DNA of 64,000 nt. It comes from Pseudomonas sp. Z8(2022) (GTDB taxonomy: Bacteria; Pseudomonadota; Gammaproteobacteria; Pseudomonadales; Pseudomonadaceae). The first letter of the stretch is position 1, and every line of letters starts with the position of its first letter. The translations under genes were made by a program, and so were the position numbers. Positions 57,853-64,000 of the stretch are shown here, in pieces. Under the pieces are notes generated by a model. That model made no database searches. It saw only the letters and a list, made by a program, of their open reading frames with translations, and was not told the DNA's origin. Where the stretch lies: the NCBI RefSeq assembly GCF_025837155.1, contig NZ_CP107549.1, positions 3,348,001-3,412,000 on the forward strand, read 5' to 3'.

Positions 57853-58095
57853 TCAGCCGCCGGTCACGGTGGGGAAGAAGGCCACTTCATCGCCCTCGGC
57901 CAGCGGCTCGTCGAGACTGCACAGTTCCTGGTTGCGCGCACACATCAGGTTCTGCTCGCCCAGCACTTCCCACTCGCCGCCACGGGCGACCAGATGCAGA
58001 CGCAGATCGTCGAGGGTGGCGAAGTCGCCGCTGAGTTGTTCATCGTCACGGCCCAGGGCTTCGCGATAGCGCGCGAAATACTGCACGCGGATCAT
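57853..58095 (-). CDS. moaD: Molybdopterin synthase sulfur carrier
   Basis: An 80-residue ubiquitin-fold protein whose C-terminal Gly-Gly (FFPTVTGG) is adenylated by MoeB and carries the thiocarboxylate. It starts [14 protein letters not shown] at ATG 58095, with GGAGGAA upstream, and overlaps moaC by four nt. Confidence 0.95.
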   Translation of the reverse strand: MIRVQYFARYREALGRDDEQLSGDFATLDDLRLHLVARGGEWEVLGEQNLMCARNQELCSLDEPLAEGDEVAFFPTVTGG

Positions 58096-58568
58096 GCTTG
58101 TTCCTCCAGCTTGTAATGACCGCTCTTGCCGCCGAGCTTCTCCAGCAGGCGCACCTGCTCGATGACCATGCCGCGATCCACGGCCTTGCACATGTCATAG
58201 ATGGTCAGCGCGGCGACGCTGGCGGCAGTCAGTGCCTCCATCTCGACACCGGTTTGCCCGGACAGTTTGCAGCGCGCGGTGATATGCACCGTGTCGTCGC
58301 CCTCTGCACTCAGCTCGACCTTGACCCCGGTGAGCATCAGCGGGTGGCACAGGGGGATCAGGTCGCTGGTTTTCTTCGCCGCCTGGATGCCGGCAATGCG
58401 CGCCACGGCGAACACATCGCCCTTGGGATGCTCACCGGCGACGATCATCTGCAGGGTGGCGGGCAGCATGCGCACGCGCGCTTCGGCGGTGGCTTCACGG
58501 AAGGTGGTCGCCTTGTCGGTGACGTCGACCATGTGTGCGCGGCCTTGGGAATCGAGGTGGGTCAGCAC
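58092..58568 (-). CDS. moaC: Cyclic pyranopterin monophosphate synthase
   Basis: It converts the MoaA product to cPMP. The 158-residue protein has [49 protein letters not shown] and the active-site KSGHY. I start at GTG 58568, with AGGAG seven nt upstream. The longer frame runs into a REP. Confidence 0.95.
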   Translation of the reverse strand: MLTHLDSQGRAHMVDVTDKATTFREATAEARVRMLPATLQMIVAGEHPKGDVFAVARIAGIQAAKKTSDLIPLCHPLMLTGVKVELSAEGDDTVHITARCKLSGQTGVEMEALTAASVAALTIYDMCKAVDRGMVIEQVRLLEKLGGKSGHYKLEEQA

Positions 58569-58620
58569 GGGAAGGCTCCTGGCGGGAATCGGCCGATTGT
58601 AAACCCGCGGGTCAGGATTT

Positions 58621-58778
58621 CGTAGCCCGGATGAAATCCGGGGCCAGAGCTGCAAAAATCTCCGGATTTCATTCGAGCTACGCCCCCTCTCCCGCAAGCG
58701 AGAGAAGGGAGCCAAATGCTCGCTTCTGCAGGAGCGGATTTATCCGCGATCATCGCGGCTGAAGCCGCTCCCACGGGA
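58621..58778. repeat. REP family A copy 5 and a family B pair
   Basis: CGTAGCCCGGATGAAATCC to GGATTTCATTCGAGCTACG spans 58621-58682. Next, CTGCAGGAGCGGATTTATCC and GCGGCTGAAGCCGCTCCC (58726-58778) form an inverted pair of the other REP type. No gene is present between moaC and the phoH terminator. Confidence 0.8.
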
Positions 58779-58811
58779 CCTATGGAAATTCGTTGATGCT
58801 GACTGAAACGC

Positions 58812-58833
58812 CCCCTGCTCTTGCGAGCAGGGG
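58812..58833 (-). terminator. Intrinsic terminator after phoH
   Basis: CCCCTGCTC (58812-58820) and GAGCAGGGG (58825-58833) pair over TTGC, extended by CG pairs. On the minus strand it is followed by TTTC, 22 nt past the phoH stop. Confidence 0.75.
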
Positions 58834-58855
58834 CGTCAGTGTTTAACAGCTGGAG

Positions 58856-60247
58856 TTACATATGGGTTTCCGCGTATTCCGCCAGGATCGAGCGCGGTAC
58901 GCCTTGCAGGGTGATGTGAACGCCGTGGGGGAAGTCCTTGAACCTTTCGGTGAGGTAGGTCAGGCCCGAGCTGGGCGCTGACAGATAGGGGGTATCGATC
59001 TGCGCCAGGTTGCCCAGGCACACCACCTTAGAGCCGCTGCCGGCGCGGGTGATGATGGTCTTCATCTGGTGCGGGGTGAGGTTCTGACACTCGTCGATGA
59101 GGATCAGGCTCTGCTGGAAGCTGCGTCCGCGTATGTAGTTGAGCGACTTAAACTGCAGCGGCACCTTCTGCAGGATGTAGTCGACGCTGCCGTGCGTGTT
59201 CTCGTCCTCCATATGCAGTGCTTCGAGGTTGTCGGTGATTGCGCCGAGCCAGGGCTCCATCTTTTCCGCTTCGGTGCCTGGCAGAAAACCGATCTCCTGA
59301 TCCAGCCCCTGCACGCTGCGGGTGGCGATGATCCTCCGATAACGCTTGCTGACCATGGTCTGCTCGATGGCGGCAGCCAGCGCCAGGATGGTCTTGCCCG
59401 AGCCGGCAGAGCCGGACAGGTTGACCAGATGGATGTCGGGGTCGAGCAGCGCGAACAGTGCCAGCGCCTGATGGATGTCGCGCGGTTTCAGGCCCCAGGC
59501 CTCCTGATGCAGCAGCGGCTCCTGGTGCATGTCGAGGATCACCAGTTCGTCACCCTTGACCGCCTTGATCCAGCCGACGAAACCCTGCTCATCGAGAATG
59601 AACTCGTTGATGTGGGCCGACGGCAGGTTGTCCGTGAGTTGCACGCGGTGCCAGGTGCGACCGTGGTCCTGACGCGTCTCCACCTTGCTCACGCGATCCC
59701 AGAACGAGCCGGGCATGTCGTGATAGCCCTTCGACAACAGCGAGACGTCATCGACCAGCTGGTCGGTGTGGTAGTCCTCGGCGTCGATGCCACAGGCACG
59801 CGCCTTCAGGCGCATGTTGATGTCCTTGGTCACCAGCACCACGGACAGCCCCGGATTGCGGGTCTTCAGCTCCACCAGCTGGTTGATGATCTTGTTGTCG
59901 TTGAGGTCTTCCGGCAGCCAGGTGACCGGCGCGGCGCTCTTGCTCATGAGAATCGATAGACGACCGCAGGGACCGCTCTTGCCACGCTGGATAGGGACCC
60001 CGTATTCGACGTCCTCGGGTTCGGCACCGGCGAGAATCTGATCGATCAGGCGGATGGCCTGACGACATTCGGCGGCGACGCCGTGCTTGCCGGATTTCAG
60101 TTTGTCGAGTTCCTCCAGCACCGTCATCGGGATGGCGACATGGTGTTCTTCGAAGTTGAGCAAGGCGTTGGGGTCGTGAATCAGAACATTGGTGTCGAGG
60201 GCGTAGAGGGTTGGAGCGGTGGGCTTGGAGCGTCCGTGGTCATCCAT
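58856..60247 (-). CDS. PIN-PhoH family ATPase (PhoH2-like)
   Basis: A 463-residue fusion. Residues 14-150 are a PIN ribonuclease domain with acidic residues at ALDTNVLIHDP and TKDINMRLKA. Residues 240-455 are the PhoH ATPase with Walker A GSAGSGKTILALAA and Walker B LILIDECQN. Such PhoH2-type proteins unwind and cut RNA. It is a single-gene unit ended by a strong hairpin. The true physiological role is unknown. Confidence 0.93.
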   Translation of the reverse strand: MDDHGRSKPTAPTLYALDTNVLIHDPNALLNFEEHHVAIPMTVLEELDKLKSGKHGVAAECRQAIRLIDQILAGAEPEDVEYGVPIQRGKSGPCGRLSILMSKSAAPVTWLPEDLNDNKIINQLVELKTRNPGLSVVLVTKDINMRLKARACGIDAEDYHTDQLVDDVSLLSKGYHDMPGSFWDRVSKVETRQDHGRTWHRVQLTDNLPSAHINEFILDEQGFVGWIKAVKGDELVILDMHQEPLLHQEAWGLKPRDIHQALALFALLDPDIHLVNLSGSAGSGKTILALAAAIEQTMVSKRYRRIIATRSVQGLDQEIGFLPGTEAEKMEPWLGAITDNLEALHMEDENTHGSVDYILQKVPLQFKSLNYIRGRSFQQSLILIDECQNLTPHQMKTIITRAGSGSKVVCLGNLAQIDTPYLSAPSSGLTYLTERFKDFPHGVHITLQGVPRSILAEYAETHM

Positions 60248-60310
60248 ACTCGGTCACCTTCTTGTAATAGCCGGGCGACGCAATACCTGGGCGGTGCTGC
60301 GCCGGACAGA
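60248..60310. other. Divergent spacer upstream of phoH
   Basis: A 63-nt spacer between the phoH start and the structured RNA candidate. CAATAC at about 60280 may be a -10 on the plus strand, but the -35 spacing is poor. Nothing else is visible. Confidence 0.3.
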
Positions 60311-60406
60311 GACCGCCGACTTTTCAGATCGGGGCCGAAAGGTGGCAAGCAAGGTGAGGGCCAATGGCCGCCACCTGTCTGCAGGTTTCGGCGGTCTTGC
60401 TTTTTT
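60311..60406 (+). ncRNA. Candidate small structured RNA
   Basis: GACCGCCGA (60311-60319) pairs perfectly with TCGGCGGTC (60388-60396). Within it AGGTGGC pairs with GCCACCT and GGCC-AAT-GGCC forms a tip. TTTTTT at 60401-60406 follows, as in an intrinsic terminator. It has no coding frame. The about 96-nt length, nested stems and terminal T-run fit a free small RNA. I do not recognise the family. Confidence 0.5.
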
Positions 60407-60742
60407 ATTACTCCAATTCCCATGACAGAAAAACGTTTTTTTCTCGGCCTGCAGGTTTATTTGCAGACGCGACAGATAACGCTTGGCGCACCGCCAGCGC
60501 CCCGTTACAGTCCTAAGTCCTACCTGTTGTCCCACGCTTCGCTTACCCGCCCCCACATGCAGCACGCCGCGCCAATTGGGTGCAGCCCTCGCTTACCTCA
60601 CAATGCTCCTGCCCTCCGCCGACCTTCAGCAAAGAATGCGTCTGCGAAGCCATCGACGCTGCCTGGCTCAATCGCCCCGATAGGTGGTCTTGCCGCCCCC
60701 TGACCTCTAGAATCGCCGTCACGCTTTCTGGAGACCTTGCAC
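60407..60742. other. Intergenic stretch before yaaA
   Basis: I see no gene in these 336 nt. Frames that cross it have ordinary shadow composition. ACGTTTTTTTC at about 60433 and ATAAC near 60477 are the only AT-rich spots. The yaaA ribosome site (GGAG 60730-60733) is at the end. Confidence 0.4.
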
Positions 60743-61522
60743 ATGCTGATGGTGATTTCACCGGCCAAGACCCTCGATTACGAGACCCCGCCTGCCACCC
60801 CGCGCTTCACCCAACCCGAACACCTCGACCACGCCCAGGAACTGATCGCGCAGCTGCGCGAGTTCAGCCCGGCGCAGATCGCCGAACTGATGGGCCTGTC
60901 CGACAAGCTCGCCGGCCTCAATGCCGCGCGCTTCGGCAGCTGGGAACGGCCGTTCAACCCATCCAACGCCAAGCAGGCGCTGCTGGCGTTCAAGGGCGAC
61001 GTCTATACCGGGCTCAATGCCGAGGATTTCTCCGAAGACGATTTCGATTTCGCCCAGGCGCACCTGCGCATGCTGTCCGGCCTGTATGGCGTGTTGCGCC
61101 CGCTGGATCTGATGCAGGCCTATCGCCTGGAAATGGGCACCAAGCTGGTCAACAGCCGTGGCAAGGACCTGTACGCCTTCTGGGGCGAGCGCATCAGCGG
61201 CTGGCTGAACGAAGCGCTGGTCGCTCAGGGGGACGACGTGCTGCTCAACCTGGCGTCCAACGAGTACTTCGGCGCGGTCAAGCGCAAGGCCCTGAACGCG
61301 CGCATCATCGACACCGAGTTCAAGGACCTGAAGAACGGCCAGTACAAGATCATCAGCTTCTATGCCAAGAAGGCCCGTGGTCTGATGGCGCGCTACGTGA
61401 TCAAGGAACGCCTGAACAATCCCGAAGGCCTGAAGGACTTCAACTATCAGGGCTACCGTTATTCGGCCGAGCATTCCAAACCCGATAGCCTGGTTTTCCT
61501 GCGCGACCAGCCGCAAGACTGA
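60743..61522 (+). CDS. yaaA: YaaA peroxide-stress protein (UPF0246)
   Basis: A 259-residue protein of the YaaA/DUF328 family, which limits free iron and DNA damage during peroxide stress. It begins [13 protein letters not shown] and has [43 protein letters not shown] in part, and [17 protein letters not shown] lies nine nt before ATG 60743. It stands alone between the RNA candidate and the alginate promoter. Confidence 0.95.
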   Translation: MLMVISPAKTLDYETPPATPRFTQPEHLDHAQELIAQLREFSPAQIAELMGLSDKLAGLNAARFGSWERPFNPSNAKQALLAFKGDVYTGLNAEDFSEDDFDFAQAHLRMLSGLYGVLRPLDLMQAYRLEMGTKLVNSRGKDLYAFWGERISGWLNEALVAQGDDVLLNLASNEYFGAVKRKALNARIIDTEFKDLKNGQYKIISFYAKKARGLMARYVIKERLNNPEGLKDFNYQGYRYSAEHSKPDSLVFLRDQPQD

Positions 61523-61836
61523 CCGCCGATCCGGCCGAACCCGTGCACCGCTCATCGGTTACTGCATGGGTTTGGCCGCTGCGTTGAACAACTTCCTGCC
61601 TTTCTTTCCCCTCTTCGCCTCCGCTGCCTCCCGGCGCCCCGAGCGCAGCGGCAGACGAAAATTCCCGCCCCGTTGCGTTTGATTCTCAAAAACCTGTTTG
61701 GCATCACAGTTTCAGCGCGGTCGCACTTTTCGCAGAACTTATCCGTGCGCTTAGTTATCGGATAGTTTCACGTTAATTAACTTGCAGCTTGCCATCATGC
61801 ATTTTGCAAGTTGCCACCATATTGCGATCAAATTAC
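61523..61836. other. Upstream part of the algD regulatory region
   Basis: No gene is visible. GAACTT at 61735-61740, 17 bases, then TCGGA (61758-61762) resembles an AlgU/sigma-E promoter but lies upstream of the AlgR box, so it is a secondary candidate. Direct repeats TTGCCA(T/C)CAT occur near 61788 and 61811. Confidence 0.4.
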
Positions 61837-61901
61837 CCGTTCAGCTCCCGTTCAGCTTCAGGACGAACGGTAGGAACTATCCGAAAGTGCCGCCACTCAT
61901 A
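61837..61901 (+). promoter_or_regulatory. AlgR box and AlgU-type promoter of the alginate operon
   Basis: GACGAACGGT (61862-61871) is the exact complement of the AlgR box ACCGTTCGTC. Two related CCGTTCAGC repeats lie at 61837 and 61848, 11 bp apart. Next comes GGAACT with GAACTA at 61874-61879, 17 bp, then TCATA (61897-61901). P. aeruginosa algD has, as I recall it, GAACTT and TCCTA at the same spacing. The predicted start is near 61907, giving a leader of about 320 nt that includes a GGTGCC/GGCACC hairpin at 62096-62113. Confidence 0.65.
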
Positions 61902-62226
61902 CAGCCCGTAACACTTTTCAATACATAACTTTTCATAGCCAGAAACTGCCCGCAGTGCCAAGCAGCTTCATCCGAAGGAAAGTTTATGTAATCCAAACGG
62001 AGACAGATCGACCCGCAAGAGCACCGAAACAGAGCCTTCAAGCGAAGCGCAAGCAATAACATCAAAGGGCCACGTTATATATAAGGCCCGCACTTGGTGC
62101 CGACTCAGGCACCGCTTTCTACTTATGCCTGAATGAATTTGCTAACAGTCGAAAAGCAAGTTCTCGGATTAGTTTTGGCCAACTGGCCAGTATTTGAAAC
62201 TGCATCAAACGGATGAGGTGAATACC

Positions 62227-63537
62227 ATGCGAATCAGTATCTTCGGTTTGGGTTATGTAGGTGCCGTTTGTGCCGGCTGTTTGTCGGCACGGGGTCACGA
62301 TGTGATTGGCGTGGATATTTCCGCGAACAAGATCGACCTGATCAACAATGGCAAATCGCCCATCGTCGAACCGGGCCTGGAAGAACTGCTGCAACAGGGT
62401 CTGCGTCAGGGCCGCCTGCGTGGCACCACCGATGTCGCCACTGCCGTGCTGGAGAGCGATGTGTCGTTCATCTGCGTCGGCACCCCGAGCAAGAAGAACG
62501 GTGATCTGGAACTGAACTACATCGAAGGCGTATGCCGCGAGATCGGCATGGCCATGCGCGACAAACAGGAGCGCCACACCGTGGTGGTACGCAGCACCGT
62601 ACTGCCGGGCACCGCCAAGAACGTGGTGCTGCCGATTCTCGAGGATTGCTCGGGCAAGAAGGCCGGCGTGGATTTCGGCCTGGCAGTGAACCCCGAGTTC
62701 CTCCGCGAAAGTACCGCGATCAAGGACTACGACTTTCCACCGATGACCGTCATCGGTGAGCTGGACAAGACCTCCGGCGACCTGCTGGAAAGCATTTACA
62801 GCGAGCTGGACGCACCGATCATCCGCAAGGACATCGAAGTCGCCGAGATGATCAAGTACACCTGCAACGTCTGGCACGCGGCCAAGGTCACCTTCGCCAA
62901 CGAGATCGGCAACATCGCCAAGGCAGTCGGCGTCGACGGTCGCGAGGTGATGGACGTGGTCTGCCAGGACCACAAGCTGAATCTCTCCAGGTACTACATG
63001 AAGCCCGGCTTCGCCTTCGGCGGCTCCTGCCTGCCCAAGGACGTGCGTGCGCTGAACTACCGCGCCAGCAGCCTGGACGTGGAAGCCCCACTGATCAGTT
63101 CGCTGATGCGCAGCAACGCCGCCCAGGTGCAGAAGGCCTTCGACATCATCGCCAGCCATGACTCGCGCAAGGTCGCGCTGCTGGGCCTCAGCTTCAAGGC
63201 CGGCACCGATGACCTGCGTGAAAGTCCGCAGGTGGAGCTGGCGGAAATGCTCATCGGCAAGGGCTTCGACCTGAGCATCTACGACCGCAACGTCGAGTAC
63301 GCCCGCGTACACGGCGCCAACAAGGACTACATCGAGTCGAAGATCCCGCACGTCTCCTCGCTGCTCAACAGCGATCTGGACGACGTGGTGGCCAAGGCCG
63401 ACATCATCATCCTGGGCAACAGCGACGAGCGATTCGCCCAACTGGCCGAGCAGGCGCCGAGCGGCAAGCGGGTGATCGACCTGGTCGGTTTCATGCCCCA
63501 CGCCAGCAATGGCGTGGCCGAAGGCATCTGCTGGTAA
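62227..63537 (+). CDS. algD: GDP-mannose 6-dehydrogenase
   Basis: It oxidises GDP-mannose to GDP-mannuronate, the committed step of alginate synthesis. The 436-residue protein has the NAD fold ISIFGLGYVGAVCAGCLSARG, the catalytic cysteine in FAFGGSCLPKDVRAL and the C-terminal UDP/GDP-binding domain (GLSFKAGTDDLRESP). ATG 62227 has GAGG eight nt upstream; the in-frame start at 62194 lacks it. It is the first gene of the alginate operon, behind a long leader with AlgR and AlgU-type sites. Confidence 0.98.
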   Translation: MRISIFGLGYVGAVCAGCLSARGHDVIGVDISANKIDLINNGKSPIVEPGLEELLQQGLRQGRLRGTTDVATAVLESDVSFICVGTPSKKNGDLELNYIEGVCREIGMAMRDKQERHTVVVRSTVLPGTAKNVVLPILEDCSGKKAGVDFGLAVNPEFLRESTAIKDYDFPPMTVIGELDKTSGDLLESIYSELDAPIIRKDIEVAEMIKYTCNVWHAAKVTFANEIGNIAKAVGVDGREVMDVVCQDHKLNLSRYYMKPGFAFGGSCLPKDVRALNYRASSLDVEAPLISSLMRSNAAQVQKAFDIIASHDSRKVALLGLSFKAGTDDLRESPQVELAEMLIGKGFDLSIYDRNVEYARVHGANKDYIESKIPHVSSLLNSDLDDVVAKADIIILGNSDERFAQLAEQAPSGKRVIDLVGFMPHASNGVAEGICW

Positions 63538-63547
63538 GGACCCGAGC

Positions 63548-63576
63548 GCACCTGCACGCCAAGCGCGTGCAGGTGC
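63548..63576 (+). other. Strong intercistronic hairpin algD-alg8
   Basis: GCACCTGCACGC (63548-63559) and GCGTGCAGGTGC (63565-63576) form a 12-bp perfect stem with a CAAGC loop, two nt before the alg8 ribosome site. No T-tract. It could stabilise algD mRNA or limit alg8 expression. Confidence 0.65.
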
Positions 63577-63588
63577 CCGGAGACGCAT

Positions 63589-64000
63589 ATGGACAAGCTC
63601 AAGAACGGCCTCAACCAAACCACCGGCTGGATGTTCTATCTCAGCCTGCTGATGCTGCTGGCACTGGCCCTGCCGCGTACGGTGTTCGACCCCGAGTCGC
63701 GGGATTTCCTCCTGCTGATCGGCATCGTCGGCATCTGGCGATATTCCATGGGCGCCATGCACTTCGTGCGCGGCTGCCTATTTCTTTACCTGGTGTACCC
63801 CTGGTACCGCCGCAAGGTTACAAAACTCGGCAAGGACGCCGACCCCTCTCATGTGTTCCTGCTGGTCACTAGCTTCCGCATCGAGGCGCTGACCACTGCC
63901 ATGGTCTATCGCTCGGTGATTCGCGAAGCCATCGACTGCGGCTATCCCTGCACCGTGGTGTGCTCGATCGTCGAGCTCTCCGACGAGCTGCTGATCAAGA
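63589..64000 (+). CDS. alg8: Alginate polymerase glycosyltransferase Alg8, 3' end cut
   Basis: Alg8 is the inner-membrane family 2 glycosyltransferase that polymerises mannuronate from GDP-mannuronate. Only the first 137 residues are visible. They start [17 protein letters not shown] and contain two or three membrane segments ([32 protein letters not shown]). The beginning of the cytosolic GT domain follows ([20 protein letters not shown]). GGAG lies six nt before ATG 63589. It follows algD as in all alginate operons. Confidence 0.95.
   Translation, partial: MDKLKNGLNQTTGWMFYLSLLMLLALALPRTVFDPESRDFLLLIGIVGIWRYSMGAMHFVRGCLFLYLVYPWYRRKVTKLGKDADPSHVFLLVTSFRIEALTTAMVYRSVIREAIDCGYPCTVVCSIVELSDELLIK

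Noticed and set aside
61735..61762. GAACTT-N17-TCGGA as the main algD promoter
   Set aside because: It lies upstream of the perfect AlgR box, whereas the site at 61874-61901 has the box directly behind it and a leader length closer to P. aeruginosa.
62119..63762. 547-codon minus-strand frame over algD
   Set aside because: Antisense shadow; algD is unmistakable and the translation has no recognisable domain.

Overview
The window is high-GC, densely coded chromosomal DNA of a Pseudomonas, most likely of the P. mendocina / P. oleovorans / P. alcaliphila group. I infer this from gene order (hemA-TPR-lolB-ispE-prs-rplY-pth-ychF, murI-moeB-prmC-prfA-hemA, algD-alg8, arcDABC), from Pseudomonas-type REP palindromes, and from ANR, AlgR and LitR/PplR-like sites. 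No prophage, CRISPR array or intact insertion sequence is visible. Almost all of it reads as core genome, with small scars.

Layout. 1-3890: the 5'-truncated trifunctional proline-catabolism gene putA. 4229-9674: an ANR-controlled arginine deiminase operon (arcD-arcA-arcB-arcC plus a small protein), with a MITE-like repeat and a REP between arcB and arcC. 9901-14701: dihydrolipoyl dehydrogenase, a Bcr-type exporter, a hotdog thioesterase, a TetR regulator and an SDR; matching paired operators lie in front of the exporter/thioesterase and the SDR. 14877-21973: a Tsx-like porin behind a sigma-54-type promoter, a DMT permease, an LEA14-like lipoprotein, a PuuD-like amidotransferase with a structured leader, YjdM, a solute-binding protein, a lipoprotein and an MFS transporter. 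22139-24076: hemH and a YfcH-type epimerase.

24407-34205 is the most interesting region. It is a light/UV-response block: bacterial renalase, a TIGR02450-like pseudogene, a RudS/TudS-DUF1722 tRNA-4-thiouridine desulfidase, a LitR/PplR-type MerR regulator, photolyase, an NTF2-like protein, a frameshifted SDR, a flavin oxidoreductase, DUF1365, a CFA-synthase-like methyltransferase and DUF2878. The nine genes from rudS to DUF2878 overlap or nearly abut. Two sequences fitting the published PplR operator pattern (T[G/A]TACA-N12-TGTA[C/T]A) sit before renalase and before rudS. I infer one light-inducible unit joining removal of the near-UV chromophore s4U from tRNA, DNA photorepair and membrane-lipid modification.

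34236-39290: a YkgJ cysteine-cluster protein, an orphan cbb3 oxidase subunit CcoN with a small partner, an HPP-CBS membrane protein, a LysR regulator and a PagL lipid A deacylase. 39384-44250 (minus): murI, moeB, prmC, prfA, hemA. 44459-51745 (plus): TPR lipoprotein, lolB, ispE, two identical tRNA-Gln genes, prs, rplY, pth, ychF. 51901-52291: a tyrosine-integrase remnant beside tRNA-Met. 52533-57302: small membrane or exported proteins, a DMT permease and an anchored 5'-nucleotidase. 57349-60247 (minus): moaE, moaD, moaC and PIN-PhoH. 60311-64000: a candidate structured RNA, yaaA, then the start of the alginate operon (algD, alg8 truncated by the window end) with a candidate AlgU promoter and a perfect AlgR box.

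All calls come from reading the sequence and recalled family features. No database search was run.
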